DNA of 14,602 nt, taken from assembly GCA_002812745.2 (NCBI GenBank), contig NCSJ02000598.1:1-14602 (forward strand), given 5' to 3'. Both the position numbers and the translations under genes were made by a program. Of the stretch, positions 1 to 8,415 are shown piece after piece (the stretch's first letter is position 1; each line of letters starts with the position of its first letter). This DNA is from Scytalidium lignicola. Its lineage: Eukaryota; Ascomycota; Leotiomycetes. The notes below the pieces were generated by a model. The model did no database searches and was not told the DNA's origin. It saw nothing but the letters and a program-made list of their open reading frames with translations.

Positions 1-680
1 AAATGTAGAATATTTGCTACATATATATAGATAAATTCTTATTATAATAACTTGTAAAATCCGAAATAATTACTAAACAACATTCAAATGATTTTTAAAC
101 AATTTTTAAATATATTATAAATCATAACTATTTATAATACTTGATTTCAAATTATAATATTACTTTGTTGTTGAGTTATTAATTAAATTGTTAGATTTGT
201 AAAGTAAAACAAAATGACAGAATTTTAAGGTGTAACATTACAAATCAAACTGATAAGAGATAAGAAATCGAGTTATTCCTATTTAAGATTAGTTTGTATT
301 ATATAATATATTTGTCAACAAAAACTAAACTAATTTAGGTTTAGCGTAATCACGTGATATACTATTCGAATAATTATTCGAATATTCAAATATTATTTGA
401 TTTGATTTGAATAGTACGTTTTTATGATTTGATTTGAGTTGAATAATAGTCTATATTCAAATCAAATCAAATCAATTCCAACACTGTCCTACCCTGTCTA
501 GTTGAGCTGCTTGCAACATTTCCATTCCATTAGCTTAAAATATCGGAATCAAAAAAAGGAGTTGATGGTAAATTTATCGGGGACTCGACCTGGACAAAAC
601 GCAGCCGTAAAGCTTTTATATGATTTTTTAAAAGAGCTGCAAACTTAACCCCGAGGTATATGTCATCAACAGCATTAGAG
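1..680. other. Left flank: AT-rich non-coding DNA, then a short stretch of normal composition
   Basis: No convincing coding frame was found on either strand. About 1-475 is AT-rich and contains the palindrome and inverted repeat listed separately, plus an 8-bp palindrome TCACGTGA at 350-357. About 480-680 has visibly higher GC and lacks the TAA/TTA-rich texture of the rest of the window, so it may be unmutated single-copy DNA into which the Tc1-like element inserted at the TA of 681-682. No protein was recognised in it. Confidence 0.5.
361..472. repeat. Palindrome plus long inverted repeat (potential hairpin)
   Basis: Positions 364-383 form a perfect 20-bp palindrome built from two ATTCGAAT units. 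Just downstream, 395-413 and 454-472 are perfect 19-bp inverted copies of a TTTGA-repeat arm, separated by a 40-bp loop that holds a further imperfect copy (about 425-445). The segment 361-370 can also pair with 407-416 with a mismatch, so alternative hairpins are possible. It could be a small foldback or MITE-like element, or a simple-repeat inversion; no target-site duplication was identified. Confidence 0.7.
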
Positions 681-682
681 TA

Positions 683-745
683 CGTAAAGGGGTGCAAGAA
701 ATGACTGGGCCACCCTCTGCATGGCGGTCAAGCGAATATATTACC
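683..745 (+). repeat. Left terminal inverted repeat of Tc1-like copy A
   Basis: The outermost ~25 bp match the inverted right end at 3847-3871 almost perfectly; similarity continues with gaps through AAGCGAATA near 731-740. The preceding TA (681-682) is the expected Tc1/mariner target. The outer part also matches the inverted right end of copy B (5437-5461). Confidence 0.8.
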
Positions 746-778
746 GCTTTTCAGTAAACAAACAATGTTTACTTTGTT

Positions 779-815
779 TTTATTATTATTATTATTACTA
801 CTACTATTGCTACTG
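779..815. repeat. TAT/TAC trinucleotide run in the leader of Tc1-like copy A
   Basis: A run of TTA/CTA triplets lies between the left TIR and the transposase start. Copy B has the equivalent at 3948-3994. The opposite end of the element has the complementary TAG/TAA run (3743-3772), so the microsatellite forms a loose inner extension of the inverted repeats. Confidence 0.7.
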
Positions 816-1318
816 TTTTAATGGCTTAGAATACTCCTGCACATGTACAATTCAAGACTAAAGTCCAAGATGGCTATTCTGAACATTATGCAGCTTAAGA
901 ATTAGATATTTTTCATAGTATAGCTTAAAGGTAATTCAAAAAGAAAGATTATATATAAAAATCAACTAGTTAGCTATATAACCTTTTTAACAGTACAATT
1001 CTTGCAATTATCCACTAGTTTACTAGCTATTACAAACAATGAACAACTTTGATTAAATAAATCAAGAAGGAATTTAATTTAAAAGCATTTAAACTTATTA
1101 TTTTAAAAGCTTTAACATACTTTGAATATTATTATTATATTCTTGATTATAAGCTTAAAACCTTTATAAAAACAGATTATTATAATAGACTTTTTATATT
1201 GTAAATTAGGATAGACTATTGTAATACTAGAGAAATGGAATATATATAGATATGCTTAGACGTTAATAATTACTCAGAGTAAAAGGTAAAAGGTAAAAGC
1301 TTAATTATATTTAGTTTA

Positions 1319-1367
1319 ACGTAAATCCTGGTCCACTTAAACATCCGGTCTACCTAAACACTTTTTT
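1319..1367 (+). repeat. Left 49-bp TIR of the pogo element
   Basis: Pairs with 3158-3206 over 49 bp; most mismatches are C/T or G/A differences. It holds two direct copies of a GTCYACYYAAACA motif spaced 17 bp apart, then a T run, a layout suggesting a doubled transposase-binding site. Confidence 0.92.
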
Positions 1368-1434
1368 TTTGAACTATTGAATTTACTAACACTTACATTT
1401 TGAATTAATTATTTTTCGACCAAAACACGTTGCA

Positions 1435-3099
1435 ATGCTAAAAAGGCTACATGCTCGACAAGAAGGACAAATCCTCCTTGTTATAAACATACTCAAAAAC
1501 AATCAAATCAAGTCAATGTGAGTTGCAGTGTATAGTTTTGACGTTCCTTTTGGTACTTTATATGATTAAATGCAAGAATGCCCTGAAGCTTTCACAACTT
1601 ATACCAAGGCATTTAAAATAAGTTAACTTGAGGAATCATTGTTAGTACAATGGATTATCTTTATAGGAAATCGAGGAATACCTCTTAGGCCTTCAGGTGT
1701 ACACTCTATAGCTAATGCTTTGATTTCTAAACGTGGTGAACTTACTCCTCCTTCATCTGTAGGCAAAAACTAGGTTTAACAGTTTTTAAAATGCTATGTT
1801 GAGTTAACAACTAAATATATTCGAAAATATAACTATCAACAAGCTAAATGCAAAGACTTAAAGCTTATTCAACAATGGTTTAATCAATTCTTAAAGACTA
1901 AAGCTTAATATAGAATCCTAAACGAAGACATCTACAATTTCAATGAAATAAACTTTGTTATAAGTACAATTGCTATTATTAAAGTAGTTATAACTTCTGA
2001 TTACTTTGGAAAACCTTTACTTTTACAACTTGGCAATCATGAATAAGTTACTATTATTGAATCAATCAATACTTATAGATGGATGTTACTTTCATTAGTC
2101 ATTTTTAAAGGAAAACACCATCAATTAACTTTAATCAATTTATTATTTGATGATTAGAGAATTGAATAAAGTGATAATGGATGGACTAACAATTAAATTA
2201 GTCTTGAATAGCTTGAGAAAACGTTTGAACTTGTTACAAAGGAGAGAACTAAAGGCCAATATCATATGCTAGTCCTTGATGGTTATAATAGTTATATAAT
2301 ACTTGAATTTAACTTGTTTTACTTTTAGCACAAGATTATTTTAATTTGTATATCTCCTTATTCATCTCATCTCCTTCAACTACTCAATATAACTTGTTTC
2401 TCAGTTCTTAAGCATATATATGGTATGCAAATCAAAAGTAAAGTACAAGGTAAAATTCAACATATTAACAAAGAGGATTTCCTAGAGTTATATCCAATTG
2501 TACATTAACAAACTTTCAAATTAACAAATATCCAAAGTGGATTTTCAGTTACTAGATTGATTCCATATAAACCAGAGTGTGTACTCTCCAAATTACATGT
2601 TCAAGTTGATAAAACTCTTATACCTCCAGGAAGTACTCATAATAGTAATTCTAGAATACAATGGATTCCAGAAACACCTTATAATTCTGTTCAATTGTGA
2701 TTATAATCTGAGACTATCCAGTGATTACTCAAAGAGTGAAATAGCCTTTCTACTCTTGTTAAAACAGCTTTCAATCAATTGGTTAAAGGTTTTGAATTAG
2801 CTATACATGATAGAATGATATTAACATAAGAAATTGAGGAATTGCAAATTGCAAATGCTTCATTACAACAAAAACTTCGTAGAACTAAAAAGCGATTAGT
2901 TCATACAGGCTCTTTAACAAGGCAGGAGGCTCAGGAATTGGCTTAATTAAATACAATAGTGCAAAATGTAGTTGAAGGGTCAAATTCTTCAACATTCACC
3001 AATCCTTTGCAAGCACCATCACGACGGCTACTAACGTGCTCAGGATGTGGGGTTTCAGGTCATAAAATTACTAAATGTCCTCAATTAGCTAGTCACTGA
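1435..3099 (+). pseudogene. pogo/Fot1-type DD35D transposase relic with C-terminal zinc knuckle
   Basis: From the ATG at 1435 to the TGA at 3097-3099 one register of 555 codons is kept without a frameshift, but about 19 in-frame stops interrupt it. Order: an N-terminal psq-like helix-turn-helix (codons ~8-45), a CENP-B-type DNA-binding region with a degraded RGxPxRP motif (~85-120), a DDE domain (~165-330), a coiled-coil-like stretch (~465-490) and a CX2CX4HX4C zinc knuckle (Cys535, Cys538, His543, Cys548). Catalytic positions: codon 170 is Asn in NFNE (family NFDE), codon 282 is the retained Asp of LDG, and codon 318 is Asn where the third Asp is expected, exactly 35 residues after the second. 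Both losses are GAY->AAY transitions. Fot1-like transposases are about 530-560 residues, so the length is normal. The enzyme would excise and insert the element at TA; this copy cannot. Confidence 0.93.
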
Positions 3100-3157
3100 A
3101 TTAATTTGATTATTCGTTGTTGTTGGTTGAATATTTATTGTTAAACATTTAGGTGGC

Positions 3158-3206
3158 AAAAAAGTGTTTGGGTGGACCAGGTGTTTGAGTGGACTGGGAT
3201 TTACGT
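3158..3206 (-). repeat. Right 49-bp TIR of the pogo element
   Basis: Inverted counterpart of 1319-1367. It is the better preserved end: both internal units keep the GTCCAC-YCAAACAC form on the complementary strand, with a 17-bp period. The duplicated TA follows at 3207-3208. Confidence 0.92.
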
Positions 3207-3742
3207 TACCTTTTATTTTAATTATTAATCTATTATAGTATAAGCTGTTATTAGTTATAACTACAAGTTAGAGCTTTACTTTGNTTTTATACAAAGAAGA
3301 AGGCAAAAAATTCACATAGNAAAAAGTATGTAAAGCAAATTCTTCAAAGGTTACTGAAAGAGATATTTGAAGATTTGGAAAAAGGATATAAAATACTAAA
3401 AGTATATTAGTATATAAAGGATAACAGCTAAGTATACAGCAAAAAGAATACAGTTAGAAATAAAAGGCTATACAATAGAATATAAATAGAATGCTATATC
3501 AATTCAATTGATTAGCCTTTTTAATCTTTGGATTTGAATCTAATTGAGAATATATAGCAAGTCTTTAAGCAATTACTTAGAAATCACAAATTATCTGATA
3601 AGTAAAAGTTAAAAGATCTCAAAGTAGCCATGCAAGATATATAAGAGAATGAGATATTAATCGAATAGCATATTAACTACTTTATTAATACTATGCTTAA
3701 AAGGATAACAAAGGTCAGGATGCAGAAGGGAAGCCCTTCAGG

Positions 3743-3772
3743 GTAGTAGTAGTAGTAGTAGTAATAGCCTTG
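3743..3772. repeat. TAG/GTA trinucleotide run at the 3' end of Tc1-like copy A
   Basis: A GTA-triplet run directly follows, and includes, the transposase stop codon. Copy B has a shorter, mutated equivalent (about 5326-5355). It is roughly the inverted complement of the 779-815 run. Confidence 0.7.
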
Positions 3773-3811
3773 TACAGTAGTAATAAAATAACAATGTGAA
3801 AATGCCTTTTT

Positions 3812-3871
3812 AGGGTAGCAGAATTCGCTCGCTTGCATAAGGTGAGCTAGTCATTTCTTGCACCCCCTTAC
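3812..3871 (-). repeat. Right terminal inverted repeat of Tc1-like copy A
   Basis: This is the inverted counterpart of 683-745, including GTCATTTCTTGCACCCCCTT at 3850-3869. The TA that should follow the end is missing: the sequence passes straight into the internal part of the next element's TIR. Confidence 0.8.
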
Positions 3872-3998
3872 AACTGCCGCACCCCATACAAGGCAGTGTA
3901 GTTAATTTATTGTTACTTTTAAATAAACAAACCATTGTTTACCTTTTACTATTACTACTACCATTACTACTATTATTACTACTAATATTATTATTTTG

Positions 3999-5330
3999 AT
4001 AGCTTGAGATACTCTTACACATGTATGATATAAAACTATAGTTTAAGATAAATATTCTTAATAATATGCAGCTTGTAAATTAAGTGTTAATAACTGAACA
4101 ACTCAAAGCTAATTGAAAAGGAAAGATTATATACAGAAATCAACTAACAGATTATATAACCTTCTTAACAGTATAGTCCTTATAATTATTCATTAATTTA
4201 TTAACTATTATAATTAACAAATTCTTTTACTTAAATAAATCAAAAAAGAATTTAATTTAAAGATATTTAAACTTATTATTTTAAAAGCTTTAATATACTT
4301 TAAATATTATTATTATATTCTTAATTATAAGTTTAGAACCTTTACAAAAAACAGATTATTATAATAGATTTCTTGTATTATAAATTAAGATTAACCACTT
4401 TAATATTAAAAGAATAGAATATATTATAATAAAGAATTCCTGTTTTTTACATATGTACAAGTGAAGACTTTGCTATCTCAGATTCCTTACATTTTATCAT
4501 TTAGTATATATAATAATAGTTATTATAATTACTATAATCAAGCCTTCCTTTCTCTTATTCTATTATACTTTATCTTTTAATTAGTTAATTGTTACTTAGC
4601 TATATATTACTGTTATACAGAGATTACACTTATACTTTTATATTACTATTATACATAGTTAATTATACAAATGATTATATTTTGTCATAATATACAAATA
4701 AAATTATTATACATATAAATATACTTAGATATTAATAATTACTTAAAGCAAGAAGTGAAAGACAATAGTTTAATTATATTTAGTTTATCTTTTATTCTAA
4801 CTATCAATTTATTATAACATAAGCTATTATTAGTTATAATTATAAATTAAAACTTTATTTTATTTTATATAAAAAAGAAAACAAAGAATTCATATAATAA
4901 AAAGTATGTAAAACAAATCTTTTAAAGATTATTAAAAAAGATATTTNAAAAATTTNAAAAAAAGGATATAAAACATAAAGAATATATTAATGTATAAAAG
5001 ATAACAATTAAGTATATAACAAAAAGAATATAACTAAAAAACAAAAGAATATATAATAGAATTTAAATAAAATATTATATTAATTTAATTGATTAACTTT
5101 TTTTAATCTCTTGATTTAAANCTTAATTAAAAATATATAATAAGTCCTTAAATAATTACTTAAAAATTATAAGCTAATAAGTGAATAAAAGTTAAAAGAT
5201 TTTAAAAGCAATTATAAAAGATATAAAGAAAAAGAAGATATTAATTAAATAATATACTAACTATTTTATTAATACTGTACTTGAAAGGATTACAAAGGTC
5301 AAGTTGTAAAAAGAAAGCCTTTTAAGGTAG
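3999..5330 (+). pseudogene. Tc1-like transposase relic (copy B)
   Basis: The region matches the copy A transposase throughout, but the start ATG has become ATA (3999-4001). The stop corresponding to copy A's TAG lies at 5328-5330. The N-terminal DNA-binding half is at about 3999-4424, the catalytic half at about 4712-5330. The SPDLNPIEN block survives only as an AT-rich echo near 5110-5140. In-frame stops are very frequent and the reading frame is split by the 4425-4711 insertion. It is identified mainly by alignment to copy A rather than by its own translation. Confidence 0.75.
4425..4711. mobile_element. ~287-bp AT-rich insertion inside Tc1-like copy B (class unknown)
   Basis: Copy A reads continuously through GAATATATATAGATATGCTT (1238-1257), whereas copy B has about 287 extra bases at this point. 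Copy A without pogo already has a full-length Tc1 coding region, so the extra DNA is an insertion in B rather than a deletion in A. The boundaries show an 8-bp inverted pair, TATAATAA (4425-4432) and TTATTATA (4704-4711), and a possible AT/TA duplication, which would suit a mariner-type MITE; in such AT-rich sequence this could be chance. No coding frame is visible. A short solo LTR is the alternative. Confidence 0.45.
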
Positions 5331-5401
5331 TAATATTATATAGTAATAATAGTTTGATAATGATAGTGATAGTAAAATAGTAATATATTATTCCCTAATT
5401 T

Positions 5402-5461
5402 AAGTAGCAGAATTAGTTCGCTTGCATAAGGTGCGGCAGTCATTTCTTGCACCTCCTTACG
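5402..5461 (-). repeat. Right terminal inverted repeat of Tc1-like copy B
   Basis: It contains GTCATTTCTTGCACCTCCTT at 5439-5458, the inverted form of copy A's left end, followed by ACG and the TA at 5462-5463. It matches copy A's right TIR closely and is one of the least mutated parts of copy B. Confidence 0.8.
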
Positions 5462-5463
5462 TA

Positions 5464-6653
5464 CTACATATTATATTAGTAGTATATTAATACTGATCAG
5501 TTTGTATATACAGATTAGAAAATTACAATTTCGTTTTGTGATAATTTAGTAATTTGTCTTATTATTAAAGTTTTAAAGCTTATTTATGTTTGTTTACAAA
5601 GTATTCTTCTTAAAAAGCTCTTCTTTTGCTCAAAACTTATAAGTCTTTAGTTGAAGAGGAAAAATATTGTATTTCGAAAAAAATATATTATTTTTTGTTA
5701 AATCTAAGTAATTAGCCTTTTAACCTTTTGAAAATACTCTTTTATAATTCCTTACTTTTATTTGAATATACTTTTTTTATAATATACTCTTTATAACAAA
5801 TACTACTTTTTTATAACACTTTTATAACCTTAGAAATTATTATACTATTTTCATAACTTTTNATAATTTACAGTTATAGCTTAAACTTTATTTGATTTCA
5901 TATTTCATTTTCGAATTATACTTATCAAAATCTTATATAATATATATACATACAAGGAAATACTTAAAAGGAATTATACTTAAGAAGATTTATTAAGAAG
6001 TTATTAATGCTTTTAAATATAATTGAAAAGCTTTTAAGCTTTAAAGTTTATTATTTACAAATAAATATTCTTTGTACTAAAGTATAATTAGTTTTAATAT
6101 CCAAACTACTTATACATTTTGAAGTTAATACTTATATACAAGGATCTCAAATGTAAAAGAACAAAAANGGATAAAAAAAAAGATGAAAAAATGAAAGTAT
6201 AAAATACATATTAAAAGTGTATTATTAAAAGGTTTAGAAGAATTCTTAACTATTAAAGTTTACAAATATAAATCTGACAAAACTAACAATTTTAACTTTT
6301 AAAATTTGTTTTAAAAAAATTTCAAATACTTTATAATAAACAGCTTTTATACAATTCTTTATAAGGAATTACAAATTTTATGTATATGTTTTTACTATAA
6401 TAATATTTGTATAATAGTTAATAACAAGAATAAGTTAATTATACAAATGTTATATAATATACTTAAAAAGAAGAATAATATGTATAAACTAAAGAAAACT
6501 TTAATAAAACTATTTAAGATTTTTAAAAAAGGCTTATTACTTTTATAGTTATTAGACTAAAAACAAATCTTATAACTTTATAACCTAATCTTTATATAAC
6601 TTTATGTTTTACTTCATTTTATGAAAACTAAAAANTTTACTCTTTTTATAACT
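5464..6653. other. AT-rich stretch without a recognisable gene
   Basis: No coding frame or structural RNA could be supported. It contains T-rich runs with repeated TTTTATAAC-like words (about 5740-5870), a purine-rich block at about 6155-6205, and scattered N positions. By position it may hold the 5' end (LTR and leader) of the retroelement whose gag follows at 6654, but no second LTR copy lies in the window to prove this. Confidence 0.4.
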
Positions 6654-7524
6654 TAGTAGAGCAGTGAACAACTAGTGTTTAAAATTAAAGGACAACTGCA
6701 AGAACAATACTATAAACAATTAAATGAGTAAGTATATAATAACCTTAACTTTTTATTATATAAAGTTAATAAATATATTTCTAAAATTTTAAAAATCTTA
6801 ATAGAAAAACAGAAGTATAATAAAACTAATAATAGTTTTAACCTTAAGTTGATTATCTTTAAAGATATTTGTAAGAGGGTAAAACTACTAGAAGCAAGCT
6901 TTATAAAAGTGCTTTTTATAATGTTGAAGAGGTTAACTTAAAATTACTTTTATAATAATTAATTATTAAAATGCACTTTTAAAAAAATGTATANTTAATT
7001 TTTACAATTTCTTTAAAAAGCTTAACTATTATTATTAAAATCTAAGTAAATAGAATAATATTACTCTAGCTTTAATTATATTTAAGAACTATAAGAAAAT
7101 AACTTAAGAGTATGTATAATTACTTATTAACAAACTTTAGAAATTATAATACAACTTTTATTCAACTTTGAAGAATACTGACTTTTTCTATAATAAGATA
7201 ATTATAACTTGTTAAAGATTATTTATGTATAAGTATATAATAATAAACTTATTTTCAGACTTAAAATAGTTTATTAATAAACTCTAATCTTCGATTATTA
7301 TATACAAGNAAAAANTAAAAGTAAAATAANGACTTTCTTTATAGACTATTATTATTTTAATAAGAACTTAATTAGTTATAAATATAAAAACCTTTTAAAT
7401 TGAAACTTTAAACAATATACAACGAATATACTTATATTTTACTAACAAAATAAATGTTTTATATATAAGAAGGAAAGTTGTTATTCATAAAAGTACTTAT
7501 AAGAGAAGTAAGATGAGAAGAAGA
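6654..7524 (+). pseudogene. gag-like relic of an outer retroelement, cut by the chromovirus insertion
   Basis: One + strand register holds for about 290 codons with many TAA/TAG stops but no net frameshift. Early codons read EQLVFKIKGQLQEQYYKQLN, followed by a helical capsid-like part (about 6765-6960). The last part, 7455-7496, reads CFIYKKESCYS-stop-KY: a CX2CX4CX4H zinc knuckle in which the second Cys and the His have become Tyr by transitions. Gag proteins package retroelement RNA, and the knuckle binds nucleic acid. Resemblance to knuckle-bearing gag proteins of fungal LTR retroelements is from memory, so the superfamily (copia or gypsy) is left open. The frame stops at 7524, where the chromovirus LTR begins. 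Continuation after 14016 could not be read with confidence. Confidence 0.6.
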
Positions 7525-7857
7525 TGTTATAAGACTTCTTACAACATAATCATGTAAGGTAAGTCTAGTTATTCTTACAAGGTTTATGTGGAAGTAAAGC
7601 GTTTGTAGTTATAATAAACAAGTATATATAATAAAGTTATAACTTAGATTAAACATAAGGTTCTTAATTAAAACTTAAAGAATGTGTTCTTATATAAACA
7701 AATGAGTATAGTCTTGTATAGTTAGTATAACTTCAATACTCCTTTATACACCTTATACTATTTGTATAAGTTATATAACATAACATTCTTTTGTCCATAA
7801 ACATTTTATAAACTATTACTTAATGCTTATCAGGTTATAATAATAAGAATTATAATA
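7525..7857 (-). repeat. 3' LTR of the chromovirus
   Basis: It aligns with 13670-14016 from TGTTATAA at its left edge, through TATAAAGTTATAACTTA near 7632-7648, to the CTTATCAGGTTATAA block at 7826-7840. The first ~130 and last ~60 bp align well; the middle is divergent with indels. On the coding strand it starts TATTATAATTC where the other LTR has TGTTATAGATC, differences that fit G->A mutation. Confidence 0.8.
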
Positions 7858-7873
7858 TTATCCTCTTTTTATC
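7858..7873 (-). other. Polypurine tract next to the 3' LTR
   Basis: On the - strand the bases just before the LTR read ATAAAAAGAGGATAA, a purine-rich tract where plus-strand DNA synthesis would be primed. Its position immediately inside the LTR edge supports both the boundary and the - strand orientation. Confidence 0.65.
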
Positions 7874-7929
7874 TTAACATTATCTTAATACTTAATTAAT
7901 AACATTGAACAATCTTTATTGTTTGTTAA

Positions 7930-8415
7930 TTATACTTTTTATTTATAATACTTCCTTGCTCTTGAACATATAAGACTTGTATTAAACAAGTAAAAAACAT
8001 AAAATCCTTTAGTTTTTCTATAACTTTTAAATGTAAATTCTGTATAAATAATAATTATACTTGTTATTAAGTTGAAGGCTTTAACAAGTGTTCAGAATGC
8101 ATCTGAAGGAATACTTGTTATGATGTTCTTAGTCTTAGTATTAACAAGTTAGAATATATCTCTTGTAAGAAGGATTGTCTTAACTCTGAAGAAGAACTTC
8201 TTAAGACTTAAATACAACAAATGCTTGTCAAATAGTTATACTTTCATAAGCTCTAAAAGTAATTAAAACTTAAGGTTATAAACATAATCTAAAAAAGTAC
8301 TTTTACCATTAAAGAATTAAAAGAAATAAAAGGAAGAGAAAGGTTGAAAAAGGAAAAACTTAACTCTTTAGTCTTTATTACAAGCTTATTATATCCTCTT
8401 AATAAAGGTAAGTAA
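7930..8415 (+). pseudogene. Antisense accessory ORF: Zn2Cys6-like cysteine cluster plus coiled-coil-like tail
   Basis: This frame runs on the + strand, opposite to gag-pol, between the chromodomain and the 3' LTR. From 7981 it reads to a stop at 8413-8415 without a frameshift, broken only by a few TAA/TAG/TGA codons of the kind RIP makes. Cysteine codons at 8032, 8041, 8062, 8089, 8098 and 8116 give CX2CX6CX8CX2CX5C (a Tyr codon at 8119 could be a former Cys), close to the fungal Zn2Cys6 binuclear-cluster spacing. Residues around the second half read EGFNKCSECI. After it comes a Leu/Lys/Glu-rich tail (8140-8380) including FTIKELKEIKGRERLKKEKL. From memory, small Cys-rich coiled-coil proteins like this are common as hypothetical proteins in ascomycete genomes. 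The start codon is lost or unclear. Function unknown; DNA or RNA binding is only an inference. The 3' LTR lies upstream and could have supplied a promoter. Confidence 0.6.

Larger units (their letters stand above)
1319..3206 (+). mobile_element. pogo/Fot1-type DNA transposon inserted in Tc1-like copy A
   Basis: The 1,888-bp element is bounded by 49-bp inverted repeats and flanked by a TA duplication at 1317-1318 and 3207-3208. The homologous stretch of copy B (around 4770-4800) reads ATATTTAGTT-TA-TCTTTTATT with a single TA and no insert, giving a natural empty site. The element carries one DD35D transposase relic on the + strand. Size, TIR length, TA target and transposase all fit fungal pogo elements such as Fot1, Pot2 and Flipper; which lineage is closest cannot be said from sequence alone. 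It is less AT-converted than its surroundings, so it arrived later or was mutated less. Confidence 0.93.
821..3746 (+). pseudogene. Tc1-like transposase relic (copy A), split by the pogo insertion
   Basis: A Tc1-family transposase cuts the element out and rejoins it at TA sites using a DD(E/D) catalytic triad. The relic reads from the ATG at 821 to the TAG at 3744-3746, with a gap at 1319-3206. Its N-terminal part reads as a helix-turn-helix DNA-binding region, including FNLKAFKLIILKAL and, near 1130-1200, a degraded YHxxxPxxKP-type block. After the gap, 3420-3422 begins a DNS motif (second catalytic Asp), and 3510-3548 reads D-stop-PF-stop-SLDLNLIEN, which is Tc1's DWPxxSPDLNPIEN with Trp and Gln turned to stops and Pro to Leu. 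More than a dozen in-frame stops and a net frame change between the halves show it is dead. Without the pogo element the reading region is about 1,035 nt, full length for the family. Confidence 0.85.
683..3871 (+). mobile_element. Tc1-like (Tc1/mariner) transposon, copy A, interrupted by a pogo element
   Basis: The element runs from just after the TA at 681-682 to about 3871. Its ends are inverted copies: the left end reads CGTAAAGGGGTGCAAGAAAT and the right end is its near-complement. Inside lies a degenerate Tc1-type transposase on the + strand. Without the pogo insertion (1319-3206) and its duplicated TA, the copy is about 1.3 kb, normal for a Tc1-like element. The right end abuts copy B directly: the last bases of the TIR are followed at 3872 by sequence matching the inner part of the same TIR, so about 20 bp at the junction are missing. 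The family call rests on the transposase motif, TIR and TA target site. Confidence 0.85.
3872..5461 (+). mobile_element. Tc1-like transposon, copy B, in tandem with copy A
   Basis: Copy B repeats the structure of copy A in the same orientation: inner left TIR, trinucleotide-rich leader, transposase relic, TAG-type repeat, right TIR and a TA at 5462-5463. It lacks the outer ~20 bp of the left TIR, beginning at ACTGCCGCACC. It aligns with copy A along its length, e.g. TTTAAACTTATTATTTTAAA in both, and most differences are transitions toward A/T, so it is the more heavily RIP-mutated copy. It lacks the pogo element but carries its own ~287-bp insertion (4425-4711). Confidence 0.85.

Noticed and set aside
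350..357. TCACGTGA as an E-box/bHLH regulatory site
   Set aside because: An isolated 8-bp palindrome with no gene nearby cannot support a regulatory claim.
2579..2800. 73-codon open stretch on + strand
   Set aside because: It lies in a different frame from the pogo transposase relic that covers the same bases; its translation is low-complexity and shows no motif.
5880..6250. Possible + strand protein frame with Lys/Leu-rich translation
   Set aside because: In sequence this AT-rich, Lys/Leu/Ile-rich translations arise by chance; stops are frequent and no family motif could be named.
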